From positions 3,414,001 through 3,478,000 of the forward strand of contig NZ_CP073760.1 in NCBI RefSeq assembly GCF_018399035.1: a stretch of DNA of 64,000 nt, in the 5' to 3' direction. This document shows positions 1-8,374 of the stretch, one piece after another. The notes below the pieces were generated by a model that was not told the origin of the DNA, searched no databases, and saw nothing but the letters and a program-made list of their open reading frames with translations. This stretch comes from Thiocapsa sp. (GTDB taxonomy: Bacteria; Pseudomonadota; Gammaproteobacteria; Chromatiales; Chromatiaceae). The position numbers and the translations under genes were made by a program. Within the stretch, counting starts at the first letter, position 1. The number at the start of each line of letters is the position of its first letter.

Positions 1-21
1 CTCGCTCTGGACGCGGTTTAG
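1..21. repeat. right end of TAAACCGCG-family module, cut by window edge
   Basis: The first bases read CTCGCTCTGGACGCGGTTTA. This is identical to the right end of the modules at 32819-32903 and 39096-39180, so the window begins inside one copy. Confidence 0.8.
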
Positions 22-35
22 TTGAGCACCGAATC

Positions 36-88
36 CATCGTTGTCGCTGTCGCTGTCGCTGTCGTTGTCGATTACGACAACCGTGGAA
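36..88. repeat. TTGTCG-type hexanucleotide hairpin repeat
   Basis: Tandem TTGTCG/CTGTCG units are followed by ATTACGACAA, which can fold back on them. This is the same family as the copies at 5478-5602, 39241-39365, 41707-41765 and 62711-62745. The rest of 1-248 shows no gene. Confidence 0.7.
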
Positions 89-248
89 GAGGCAATCTCT
101 CTTCGAGTTGTTTTACTTCATTTTCGAACCGTTCCTTAGGAAATGAAGGCACTGAAACGGTTGGGTGACGGGGTCGGCGGCGGGACTGCACAACGCGCGT
201 CGTCGGGGCAAAGACACCCGGTCATCGACGCCGGACGGCGCCGGAGCC

Positions 249-563
249 TCAGCGACCGATGGCGGATGCCATGGGCAAGAGCGTGGCGAGGTTCGACACG
301 GCAGCGATCCGCACCAGCGAATCCGGCAGGTTCCGATAGGTCACCCGAGCGCCGCGCGCACGGGCGACGTCCAGCCATTCCAACAAAAGGGCGAGCCCGG
401 CGCTGTTCGCGGACTCCACGCCGGCGAGGTCGATATCGACCAAGGCATCCCGTTTGAACAGGGCGATCCCGCCGACGGCGACACGGTTGACGGTCGAGAA
501 GTCCAGCACGCCGTCCAGAGAATAACGCCCCTCGCCGAGGGGCGTCAGTCGCGCCTCCTTCAT
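249..563 (-). CDS. mlaB: MlaB, STAS-domain subunit of phospholipid transporter
   Basis: A 104-residue STAS-domain protein and last gene of mlaFEDCB. In the Mla system MlaB is the small cytoplasmic subunit that binds and supports the MlaF ATPase under the MlaE permease, which keeps phospholipids out of the outer leaflet of the outer membrane. Seen: the STAS core VDIDLAGVESANSAGLALLL, with the anti-sigma-antagonist-type DLAGVxxxxSAGLALL turn. The start overlaps the mlaC stop by ATGA, the usual sign of translational coupling. Confidence 0.93.
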   Translation of the reverse strand: MKEARLTPLGEGRYSLDGVLDFSTVNRVAVGGIALFKRDALVDIDLAGVESANSAGLALLLEWLDVARARGARVTYRNLPDSLVRIAAVSNLATLLPMASAIGR

Positions 564-1177
564 TCGCGCGTCCGGGTGTTCATCTCGCCGAGCGTTGCGA
601 TCAGACCGTCGATCCCGCCCCGGCGGATCTCGTTTGCGAAGCTCGTGCGGTAGTTCCCGACCAGGCTGGCATTGTTGATGACCACGTCGTAGACCTTCCA
701 GCCTCCGGCGTTGTTGTGCATCCGATAGTCGACCGGGATCGGCGCGGAACCGGGCGAGAGGATCTCGGTAGAGACGGTGACGCTGGAGGGCTGTCGACCC
801 GGCTTGATCGGCAGGTAGCGGATCTCTTCGCCCGAATAGCTCAGGATCGAGCGCGCATAGGTCCGGACCAGGACCTGCTTGAAGCCGTTGACCAGGCCAC
901 GCTGCTGCGCCGGGGTCGCGTCTCGCCAGGATTGACCGACCGCGCCTTGCGTGATGCGCTCGAAGTCAAAATGCGGGGCGACACCGCTCTCGATCATCCC
1001 GAAGATCAGCGAAGGATCGCGATCGACCTCCGAGCGACGCGCTTCGAGTGTCTTGAGCATGTTCTCGGTGGTCCGCTTGACCAGGGCCGTCGCGTCGTCG
1101 GCATAGGCGAACGACGCACTCGTCCAGAGCACCCCGAGCAGGGCAAAGAGCAGGAAGAAGGAACGTCGATACGGCAT
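560..1177 (-). CDS. mlaC: MlaC, periplasmic phospholipid carrier
   Basis: 205 residues with an N-terminal signal peptide: RR, then a hydrophobic stretch at about 7-22, and a likely cut near SFAYA. The mature part is a Tgt2/MlaC domain, seen in DFERITQGAVGQSWRDATP and in VTVSTEILSPGSAPIPVDYR. It ferries phospholipid between the outer-membrane lipoprotein MlaA and the inner-membrane MlaFEDB complex. The start touches the mlaD stop (TAATG) and the stop overlaps mlaB (ATGA), so it belongs to one tight operon. mlaA itself is not in the window. Confidence 0.95.
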   Translation of the reverse strand: MPYRRSFFLLFALLGVLWTSASFAYADDATALVKRTTENMLKTLEARRSEVDRDPSLIFGMIESGVAPHFDFERITQGAVGQSWRDATPAQQRGLVNGFKQVLVRTYARSILSYSGEEIRYLPIKPGRQPSSVTVSTEILSPGSAPIPVDYRMHNNAGGWKVYDVVINNASLVGNYRTSFANEIRRGGIDGLIATLGEMNTRTRE

Positions 1178-1641
1178 TAGTCGCCTCCGGCTTTACTGAA
1201 TAGGAATTGTCCGATCATCTGCTCCAGGATCAAGGCCGACTGGGTATAGGCGATCTCGTCGCCGTCGCGCAGGTACTCCATGCTCCCGCCCGGCTCGAGG
1301 GCGATGTACTGCTCCCCGAGCAGACCGGCGGTGAAGATGTTCGCGAAGGTGTCGTCCGGGATGGTGTCCGTGGCCGCATCGATGCGCATGGCCACCACCG
1401 CCTCGTAGGTGTCCTTGTCGAAGGTCACCGCCTCGACGCGCCCGACGCGCACGCCGGCCATGCTCACCGGTGACCTCGCCTTGAGGCTGCCGACGTTGGA
1501 GAACCGCGCGGTCAAGCGATAGCCCTCGCTGTTGACCGCCGCACTCAGGTTGCTGACCTGCATCGCCAGGAAGAACAGAGCCACGAAGCCCACCGCCATG
1601 AAGAGCCCGACCAGGATCTCGATGCCGCGTTGTTTACCCAT
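1177..1641 (-). CDS. mlaD: MlaD, MCE-domain phospholipid-binding subunit
   Basis: 154 residues. One N-terminal membrane segment (about 7-28) anchors a single periplasmic MCE domain containing the typical LTARFSNVGSLKARSPVSMAG opening (here split over residues 43-63) and the later TAGLLGEQYIALEPGG motif. MlaD forms the hexameric lipid-binding ring on MlaFE. Length matches single-MCE MlaD proteins. It lies 4 bp after mlaE. Confidence 0.95.
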   Translation of the reverse strand: MGKQRGIEILVGLFMAVGFVALFFLAMQVSNLSAAVNSEGYRLTARFSNVGSLKARSPVSMAGVRVGRVEAVTFDKDTYEAVVAMRIDAATDTIPDDTFANIFTAGLLGEQYIALEPGGSMEYLRDGDEIAYTQSALILEQMIGQFLFSKAGGD

Positions 1642-1645
1642 ACCA

Positions 1646-2428
1646 TCATTCCCCGAACATCAAGGCCGTCAAGACGAAATCGAGTCCCAGCACCGCCAGT
1701 GCGGCATGGACCACGGAGCGCGTCGTCGCGCGGCTCACGCCCTCGGACGTCGGAACCGAGTCATGCCCCTGAAAGAGCGCGATCCAGGTCACCACGACCC
1801 CGAAAACAACGCTTTTGATCACGCCGTTGACGATGTCCTCGTGGAAGTCGACCTTTGACTGCATCTGACTCCAGAAGGATCCCGAGTCCACGCCGAGCAG
1901 ACCGACACCGACGAAATAGCCGCCGAGCACGCCGACCGCACTGAACATGGCCGCAAGCAGCGGCATCGCAAGCACGCCGCCGAAGAAGCGAGGGGTCAGG
2001 ATGCGGCGCACCGGATCGACCGCCATCATCTCCAGACCCGAGAGCTGCTCGGTTGCCTTCATCAGACCGATCTCGGCGGTCAGGGCCGAGCCGGCACGCC
2101 CGGCCACCAGAAGGGCCGTGACCACCGGGCCGAGCTCGCGCACCAACGAGGCCGCGACCATGACGCCGAGACTCTCCGCCGCCCCGAACTGCGCAAGCAC
2201 GTAATAGCCCTGCAGACCCAGCACCATGCCGACAAACAACCCGGACACCCCGATGATCAGCATCGAGAGCACGCCGATATTGAAGAGCTGCGCAACGAGC
2301 AGACCCGGACGTCGCAGGATCTCGCCGATGCCCAGCACCATCCCGGCGAGCAGCAGATGTGCACGACCGAGTCGCTCGAGCGCGCCGAGTCCGCTGCGTC
2401 CCAGCCGCGCCAAGCCGTCCAGAATCAT
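1646..2428 (-). CDS. mlaE: MlaE, phospholipid ABC transporter permease
   Basis: 260 residues, highly hydrophobic, an MlaE/YrbE permease. The conserved stretch around [20 protein letters not shown] and [21 protein letters not shown] is the coupling-helix region that docks on MlaF. The ATG overlaps the mlaF stop as TGATG. It acts in the inner membrane as the permease of the retrograde lipid transporter. Confidence 0.96.
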   Translation of the reverse strand: MILDGLARLGRSGLGALERLGRAHLLLAGMVLGIGEILRRPGLLVAQLFNIGVLSMLIIGVSGLFVGMVLGLQGYYVLAQFGAAESLGVMVAASLVRELGPVVTALLVAGRAGSALTAEIGLMKATEQLSGLEMMAVDPVRRILTPRFFGGVLAMPLLAAMFSAVGVLGGYFVGVGLLGVDSGSFWSQMQSKVDFHEDIVNGVIKSVVFGVVVTWIALFQGHDSVPTSEGVSRATTRSVVHAALAVLGLDFVLTALMFGE

Positions 2429-3219
2429 CAGGCGACACCCCGCGGCAGCAGATCATCCGCCAAGGGCGGTGCCGGATAGTGGAAATGCACGGGCCCATCC
2501 GGCAGGCCGTCCATGAACTGACGTACCCAGGCCGAGCGGTCCGCGGCGATCTCCTGCGGTGTCCCCTGCGCGATGACCTCTCCGTGCGAGATGACGTACA
2601 GGTGATCGGCGATACTCGCCGTCTCGTCCACGTCGTGGGACACCAGGATGCTCGTCAGGCCCGCCGCATCGTTGAGCTGTCGGATCAGGGTCACCAGCAT
2701 GCCCTTGGAGATGGGATCCTGACCCGTGAAGGGCTCATCGTAGAGGATCATGTCGGGATCCAGCGCAATCGCCCGGGCCAGGGCCACGCGACGCGCCATG
2801 CCGCCGGAGAGCTCGCTCGGCATCAGGTCGCGCGCGCCGCGCAGACCGACTGCCTCGAGCTTCAGCAGCACGAGCTTGCGCAGCATCGATGGACCGAGGT
2901 CCGTATGCTCGCGCAGCGGATAGGCGACGTTCTCGAAGACATTCAGGTCGGTCAGCAGTGCGCCGCTTTGAAACAGCATTCCCATCCGCCGACGCAGCCG
3001 AAACAACGCCGATTTTCCCAGCGTGTGCACGGGCTCGCCGTCGACCTCGATACTCCCGGCGTCCGGACGAAGCTGTCCGGTGATCAGCTTGAGCAGGGTC
3101 GTCTTGCCCGTGCCGCTCGGCCCCATGACGGCGGTCACTGCACCGCGCCGGATATCCATGTCGACTCGGTGGAGCACGACCTGCGCGCCGCGGCGGAAAG
3201 AAAGTCCGCGGATCTTCAC
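2428..3219 (-). CDS. mlaF: MlaF, phospholipid ABC transporter ATPase
   Basis: ABC ATPase with Walker [10 protein letters not shown], signature LSGGMARR, Walker B MILYDEPF and the switch histidine in VSHDVDE. I chose the GTG at 3219 (263 residues, normal for MlaF) because a strong GGAGAGG sits 5 bp before it. The frame stays open to a GTG at 3390, which would add about 57 low-complexity Ala/Ser/Pro residues unlike any MlaF and lacks a clear ribosome site. First gene of mlaFEDCB. Confidence 0.93.
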   Translation of the reverse strand: MKIRGLSFRRGAQVVLHRVDMDIRRGAVTAVMGPSGTGKTTLLKLITGQLRPDAGSIEVDGEPVHTLGKSALFRLRRRMGMLFQSGALLTDLNVFENVAYPLREHTDLGPSMLRKLVLLKLEAVGLRGARDLMPSELSGGMARRVALARAIALDPDMILYDEPFTGQDPISKGMLVTLIRQLNDAAGLTSILVSHDVDETASIADHLYVISHGEVIAQGTPQEIAADRSAWVRQFMDGLPDGPVHFHYPAPPLADDLLPRGVA

Positions 3220-3456
3220 CAAGACCTCTCCGGCGGCGCGCGAGCGGTTCTCCGGCGAGGAGCCGGCGCTCGGGGCATCGGGCGTAGCCGCGGGCTCGGA
3301 GGAGCCGATCGCGGAGACTGCGGCGGGGGCGTCGCTCGGGGGCGTCGACTTCCCATAGATCGTATCGCTGTCGGCGCGGGTGGAAAACACGGCATTCTGG
3401 CGGGCTTGCGCTGGGGCGTCAACCGCAGGAGCCTAAACGCCTCAATCGCCGGATTG

Positions 3457-4020
3457 TCAACCTAGGCCGAGCAGCTCCACGAGCGACTGCCAGCGGCGCA
3501 CGTCCTCGAATCGCGCCCCGCCCAGCAAGGCGAGCGCGGGTCGCCCTCGGGCGCCCGCCGCAAGCCCCTCCAGCCAACGGCGTGCCGCGCGAAGGTCGGT
3601 GTCGAGCCCGGCGGGCACCGTGCAGGCAAGGGCCGATGCGCGCGACCCCGCTGCGGCCGACACGGATTCGAGCTGCACGTATGCGGGCCCGTAAAGGTCC
3701 CCTGCATGGCCTTGATCCGAGCACAGGATCCATCCGCCGAAACGCTCGCCGAGACGCGCTCGAACCTCGGCCGACACCGAGGCATCCGCCGTGCAGGTGT
3801 CAAGGCGCAGATAAAATCTGAAGGATGCCGGCACGTCGCGGCACCACTGCGCGATGCACTCCGCATCGGCGTGCTCCCGGACATCGGCGTCGAGCACAAC
3901 GGCGCCGAGCGCGTTGGCGAAATAGGTCAACCGCCAATCCTCGGGGAGGTCGTCGGGATAGAAGTCGGCGTCGCCGGGCGACGGATCCCATCCGGTTCTA
4001 ACGGGGAGAATGCAATTCAT
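3457..4020 (-). CDS. DUF72-like protein (tentative)
   Basis: 187 residues, not firmly recognised. The N-terminus (a GW near residue 10, then DADFYPDDLPEDWRLTYFAN and VPASFRFYL) resembles the opening of DUF72/YecE-type TIM-barrel proteins, which begin with GxxGW, FYP..L and a W..P..F.F pattern. It is shorter than the usual 230-290 residues and ends in an alanine-rich tail. It lies between mlaF (same strand) and kdsD (divergent) with a 66-bp gap to the longer mlaF reading, so it may be first in the mla transcription unit. No catalytic residues can be assigned. Confidence 0.55.
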   Translation of the reverse strand: MNCILPVRTGWDPSPGDADFYPDDLPEDWRLTYFANALGAVVLDADVREHADAECIAQWCRDVPASFRFYLRLDTCTADASVSAEVRARLGERFGGWILCSDQGHAGDLYGPAYVQLESVSAAAGSRASALACTVPAGLDTDLRAARRWLEGLAAGARGRPALALLGGARFEDVRRWQSLVELLGLG

Positions 4021-4361
4021 GGTCTCGACGTCACTCCGATTGGATCGTATTTTCCGGTGGAGAGGCCCTTGCGTGCGACGCCGGGCCGGTGCAATGCCGG
4101 GATCGCCCCGCGGGACACCGGGGCACTCATTGGTGTATTTTGCATTGCGTGGCCATGCTCATCGAAACGGCCACATTGCCGACCACAACAATCGGATGGA
4201 CAAGCACCGTCGGGGACCAGCGCAGCGCAGCCCATCAACGCCGGCGCCGGACTCGGCGGACTTCGCTCGCGCGCGTCCACCCGACCCGCCGGTCCAAACG
4301 CATCAGTCTCATCGCGCCGGCGCCGATGTCGAAGCGGCGCGACGGAGGACCTCGGAGCAGC
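4021..4361. other. divergent spacer, no gene seen
   Basis: 341 bp between the divergent DUF72-like gene and kdsD. The kdsD frame stays open through much of it (to an ATG at 4089), but the extra residues are Arg/Thr-rich and unlike KdsD. Promoters for both directions should lie here; I cannot place them with confidence. Confidence 0.5.
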
Positions 4362-5381
4362 ATGACAGATCGACGCAGACTCGGCAGCCCGCCGGTTGAG
4401 CTCGCGCTTGGGGAATCGGCCAAGATCAAGGCGCTCGGGCGCGCCGTCGTCGAGACCGAAGCCGCGTCGGTCACGGCACTGGCCGAGCGGATCGACGACG
4501 CTTTCGTCGCCGCGTGCCGCTACATGCTGGCCTGCGAGGGCCGCATCGTCGTCCTCGGGATGGGCAAGTCGGGCCACATCGGCGGGAAGATCGCGGCGAC
4601 CCTGGCGAGCACCGGCAGCCCCGCCTTCTTCGTGCATCCGGGCGAGGCCAGCCATGGCGACCTCGGCATGATCACGCCCCGCGACGTGGTCCTGGCCCTG
4701 TCCAACTCGGGCGAAACGGCCGAGCTGCTGATGCTGCTGCCGTTGCTCAAGCGGCTCGGCGTGCCGCTGATCAGCATGACCGGCAAGCCCAAGTCGACGC
4801 TGGCCCGAGAGGGCGACGTGCATCTCGACGTGAGTGTCGCAAGCGAGGCCTGTCCGCTCGGTCTCGCCCCGACCTCGAGCACCACCGCAACCTTGGTGAT
4901 GGGCGATGCCCTGGCCATCGCCCTGCTCGAGAGCCGCGGCTTCACCGCCGAGGACTTCGCCCGCTCCCATCCGGCCGGCAGTCTCGGACGCCGTCTGTTG
5001 CTGCACGTCGGCGAGGTCATGCACCGCGACGAGCAATTGCCGTCGGTCCCTCTGGGCACGACCTTGCGCGCCACCCTGGAAGAGATGTCCCGCAAAGGCT
5101 TGGGCATGAGCGCCGTGGTCGACGACGACGGCCGCCTTGCCGGGATCTTCACCGACGGCGACCTGCGACGCGCGCTCGACCGCGGGATCGATGTCCACCG
5201 CACCGCCATCGACACCGTGCTGACCCCCAACTGCATCACGATCCAGGCCGACGCCCTCGCCGCCGAGGCCCTGCGCCTCATGGAGTCGCGGTCCATCAAC
5301 GCACTGCTGGTCGTCGACGACACCGGCCGACCCGTCGGCGCACTGAACATGCACGATCTACTGCGCGCCGGGGTCATGTGA
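4362..5381 (+). CDS. kdsD: KdsD, arabinose-5-phosphate isomerase
   Basis: 339 residues. It converts D-ribulose 5-phosphate to D-arabinose 5-phosphate, the first step to Kdo for lipopolysaccharide. An N-terminal SIS domain holds GMGKSGHIGGKIAATLASTG, HPGEASHGDLG and SNSGET. Two CBS domains follow (about 210-265 and 275-335), with IFTDGDLRRALDRG. The start at 4362 (MTDRRRLGSPP) gives the family length; an upstream ATG at 4089 would add 91 unlikely residues. First gene of the kdsD-kdsC-lptCAB cluster. Confidence 0.95.
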   Translation: MTDRRRLGSPPVELALGESAKIKALGRAVVETEAASVTALAERIDDAFVAACRYMLACEGRIVVLGMGKSGHIGGKIAATLASTGSPAFFVHPGEASHGDLGMITPRDVVLALSNSGETAELLMLLPLLKRLGVPLISMTGKPKSTLAREGDVHLDVSVASEACPLGLAPTSSTTATLVMGDALAIALLESRGFTAEDFARSHPAGSLGRRLLLHVGEVMHRDEQLPSVPLGTTLRATLEEMSRKGLGMSAVVDDDGRLAGIFTDGDLRRALDRGIDVHRTAIDTVLTPNCITIQADALAAEALRLMESRSINALLVVDDTGRPVGALNMHDLLRAGVM

Positions 5382-5451
5382 GGGAGCCGCCTGCCGTCCA
5401 GCCCGTGCCGAAGACTAGAGACCGGAAGCCGATAGCAGGAGGCTCGTGGAG

Positions 5452-5602
<151 letters not shown>

Positions 5603-5668
5603 CGTGCTTTACTGGACACCGGAGGCTTCACCCGCCCCCCCGAATCGACACCCAAGAGGACTGACCCT

Positions 5669-6190
5669 ATGCAAGACATCCTCGAACGCGCCGCCCGGAT
5701 CCGCCTGGTCATCTTCGACGTCGACGGGGTGCTGACCGACGGCAGCCTCTATCTCGGCGACGACGGTCAGGAGTACAAGGCGTTCAACTCGCGTGACGGA
5801 CACGGCATGGTGATGCTTCGGGAGAGCGGGGTTCAGATCGGGATCATTACGGGCCGGACCTCGCAGGTGGTCAGCATCCGCATGCAGAGTCTCGGTGTGG
5901 AGCACCTCTTCCAAGGCTGCCGCGACAAGCTCCCGGCCTACGAGGCGCTCAAAGGCGCCCTGTCGCTCGACGACGAGGCCATCGCCTATGTCGGAGACGA
6001 CCTGATGGATCTGCCCATCATGCGTCGGGTCGGACTCGCCGTTGCGGTCGCCGACGCGCACCATCTGGTGCGCGTCCACGCCCATCTGTGCACCCAAGCG
6101 TGCGGCGGTCGCGGGGCTGCGCGCGAGGTCTGCGAGCTGATCATGGAGGCGCAGGGCACCTGGGCACGGATCCTCGCCGGTGCAGGATGA
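5669..6190 (+). CDS. kdsC: KdsC, Kdo-8-phosphate phosphatase
   Basis: 173 residues, HAD superfamily type C0 (no cap). It removes phosphate from Kdo 8-phosphate. Motif I is FDVDGVLTDG (residues 14-23), motif II ITGR, motif IV VGDDLMDLPIM. The C-terminal GGRGAAREVCELI tail is typical. AAGAGGA stands 8 bp before the ATG. The stop overlaps the lptC start (ATGA). Cytoplasmic. Confidence 0.96.
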   Translation: MQDILERAARIRLVIFDVDGVLTDGSLYLGDDGQEYKAFNSRDGHGMVMLRESGVQIGIITGRTSQVVSIRMQSLGVEHLFQGCRDKLPAYEALKGALSLDDEAIAYVGDDLMDLPIMRRVGLAVAVADAHHLVRVHAHLCTQACGGRGAAREVCELIMEAQGTWARILAGAG

Positions 6191-6813
6191 GCGGACGTCT
6201 TCGGGTCAGCGACCTGCCGATCTGGTCCGCACGTCAGTGGATGCTCGCCGCCTTCTTCGTGGCCTCCGGGCTGTTGGGGTGGTGGCAGCTGCGTCCCGAA
6301 CCCGAGCCGCCTGCGCCCGAGGTCGAGCGCGCGCGACTCCCGGATTATGTCGTCGCCGGCTTCACGGCCATGGAGACCGACGACACCGGCAAACCAAGCC
6401 GGCGCTTGATCGCCGACGAGCTGCGCCAGTATGTGGAGGAGGATCTCTCGGAGTTGGATCACCCACGCATGACACTCTATCAGCGTGAAGGCGAGACCGA
6501 AGCCGAGCCCTGGCGCGCACGCGCGGACAGCGGGCTGGTCCTCCCCGGCGGCAACGAGGTCCGGCTCGAGGGCGCCGTGGAGCTCGAGCGCCGGGGCGAC
6601 GCGAGCCGGCCCGCCACCCGGATGGAGACCGAGCTGATGCGCATCTGGCACAAACGGGGCTTCGCCGAGACCGATCGGGCGGTCCAGGTCACCAGTGCGT
6701 CGGATCGGCTGAACGCGACCGGGATGCGCCTCTGGTACGACGCGCCCGTGCGCGCCCAATTCGACGGACGCGCACACATCTTTATCGCACCCGAGCAGAT
6801 CGAGGAGCCATGA
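6187..6813 (+). CDS. lptC: LptC, LPS export bitopic membrane protein
   Basis: 208 residues. One membrane anchor (about 17-35, with WW at its end) is followed by a periplasmic LptC beta-jellyroll domain (GFTAMETDDTGKPSRRLIAD, then GNEVRLEGAVEL). It passes LPS from LptB2FG to LptA. It overlaps kdsC and lptA by ATGA at each end, so the three are translationally coupled. Confidence 0.93.
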   Translation: MSGRLRVSDLPIWSARQWMLAAFFVASGLLGWWQLRPEPEPPAPEVERARLPDYVVAGFTAMETDDTGKPSRRLIADELRQYVEEDLSELDHPRMTLYQREGETEAEPWRARADSGLVLPGGNEVRLEGAVELERRGDASRPATRMETELMRIWHKRGFAETDRAVQVTSASDRLNATGMRLWYDAPVRAQFDGRAHIFIAPEQIEEP

Positions 6814-7331
6814 GCGACAGAGGATTCTACGACCGTCGGCGCCGGGACACCGCCCCGGCCGTGACCCTGGCCTTCGTCATCGCCCTCGCGTGCGCCCCGA
6901 CGGCGGCGCTGGAGGACGATGCGAGCCAACCCATCTTGATCGAAGCAGACGATGTCGAGGTCCTGGAGGCGGAGAACACGAGCATCTATGTCGGCAATGT
7001 CCAAGTCGACCAAGGGAGCATGCGGCTCCTCGGCGATCATGTGACCGTTTATCATCGCGACGACCGCCGCCCGCGCTTTATCATTGCACTCGGCGCGCCG
7101 GCCAGCTTCAAACAGCTCCTCGACAACGACGAGGGCGAAGTCCTGGCCTTCGCCAAACGGATGGAATACGACGCCGACAAGGACGAGCTCACCCTCATCG
7201 AGGACGCCTTGCTGATTCAGGGAGCCGACCGCGTCGCGAGCGAGCGCATCGTCTACGATCGCGCCCGCGCCCATTTCCGCGCGGGAGGCGGCGGACGGGT
7301 CAAGATCACCATCACGCCGGAGGAGGAATGA
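6810..7331 (+). CDS. lptA: LptA, periplasmic LPS transport protein
   Basis: 173 residues with a signal peptide (hydrophobic about 18-33, likely cut near TAALE). The OstA/LptA domain starts with QPILIEADDVEVLEAENTSI and continues through GNVQVDQGSMRLLGDHVTVY. It polymerises as the periplasmic bridge for LPS. The stop is 3 bp before a TAAACCGCG module that separates it from lptB. Confidence 0.94.
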   Translation: MSDRGFYDRRRRDTAPAVTLAFVIALACAPTAALEDDASQPILIEADDVEVLEAENTSIYVGNVQVDQGSMRLLGDHVTVYHRDDRRPRFIIALGAPASFKQLLDNDEGEVLAFAKRMEYDADKDELTLIEDALLIQGADRVASERIVYDRARAHFRAGGGGRVKITITPEEE

Positions 7332-7334
7332 GGC

Positions 7335-7418
7335 TAAACCGCGTCGGAGGCGACCGATAACCTTCGGTCGGAGACCACCCTTGAATGATCCCGAGAGCCT
7401 AGGCGGAGACGCGGTTTA
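7335..7418. repeat. solo TAAACCGCG-family module between lptA and lptB
   Basis: 84 bp starting TAAACCGCGTC and ending GACGCGGTTTA. It fills the whole lptA-lptB spacer. Only two bases (GG) separate its end from the lptB ATG, so the only Shine-Dalgarno candidate (GGAG, 12 nt upstream) lies inside the element. Confidence 0.9.
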
Positions 7419-7420
7419 GG

Positions 7421-8191
7421 ATGAGCGATCTTGTTACGGATTCCGGCTCGGGCCTAGGCTCGGGCTCGACGACGCTGCGCGCGGAGCATCTGAAGAAGAG
7501 CTACCGCGGCCGTCAGGTCTTGCGCGACGTGAGCGTCAGCGTGGACGCGGGTGAGGTCGTGGGCCTGCTCGGACCGAACGGCGCGGGCAAGACTACCTGT
7601 TTCTATTTGATCGTCGGCCTCATTCCGGCCGACGAGGGCGGCATCGCGCTGAGCGGGCAGGACATCACCCTGAAACCCATGCATGCGCGCGCACGCGCCG
7701 GCCTGAGCTATCTGGCACAGGAGCCCTCGGTGTTTCGCAAGCTCAGCGCACGCGACAACATCCTCGCCATCCTGGAGGCACGCGGCGACCTGTCTCGGGC
7801 CGATCGCAACCTGCGCTGCGAGCGCCTGCTCGAAGAGCTCGGGATCGCCCATGTCGGCGGATCGCTCGCGCTCAGCCTCTCGGGCGGGGAGCGACGGCGC
7901 CTGGAGATCGCGCGTGCGCTTGCGGTCGACCCGCTGGTGATGCTGCTCGACGAGCCCTTCGCGGGCGTCGACCCCATCGCCGTCGGGGACATCAAGGCCA
8001 TCGTGTCGCATCTGCGCGATCGCGGGATCGGCGTGCTGATCACCGATCACAACGTGCGCGAGACGCTCGATATCTGCGACCGGGGCTACATCATCAGCTC
8101 GGGGTGCGTGATCGCGGCAGGCACCCCCGCGCAGCTCCTGGCCGATCAGCAGGTCCGCGATGTCTACCTTGGCGCGGATTTTTCCATGTAG
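7421..8191 (+). CDS. lptB: LptB, LPS export ABC ATPase
   Basis: 256 residues. Walker A GPNGAGKTT, Q-loop, signature LSGGERRRLEIARAL, Walker B VMLLDEPFAGVDP and switch ITDHNVRE. It powers extraction of LPS from the inner membrane with LptFG, which are not in this window. The first about 15 residues (Ser/Gly-rich) extend beyond usual LptB starts. The start codon directly follows a repeat module, so the extension may reflect remodelling of the initiation region by the element. Confidence 0.95.
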   Translation: MSDLVTDSGSGLGSGSTTLRAEHLKKSYRGRQVLRDVSVSVDAGEVVGLLGPNGAGKTTCFYLIVGLIPADEGGIALSGQDITLKPMHARARAGLSYLAQEPSVFRKLSARDNILAILEARGDLSRADRNLRCERLLEELGIAHVGGSLALSLSGGERRRLEIARALAVDPLVMLLDEPFAGVDPIAVGDIKAIVSHLRDRGIGVLITDHNVRETLDICDRGYIISSGCVIAAGTPAQLLADQQVRDVYLGADFSM

Positions 8192-8374
8192 GTGCGAACC
8201 GGGAGGTACCTCAGAGATGCGCATCGGTTGGCTGCTCTTTCCGAGATGTTGGGTGTAAGATGAGAATCCTGCCTCGGCTGATGACGCCTTCACCGGACTG
8301 AAACGGCTAGCATCGAGCAGCATTGGCCATGGCGGTCACCTGATCGAACACCTCGAAAAGCGCATCCGCGATTC

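Noticed and set aside
3220..3390. MlaF extended to a GTG at 3390
   Set aside because: Low-complexity extension without a ribosome site; GGAGAGG stands before the GTG at 3219. It remains possible as an alternative start.
4089..4361. Longer KdsD with 91 extra N-terminal residues
   Set aside because: The extra part is Arg/Thr-rich and unlike the SIS-CBS family; the ATG at 4362 gives the normal length.
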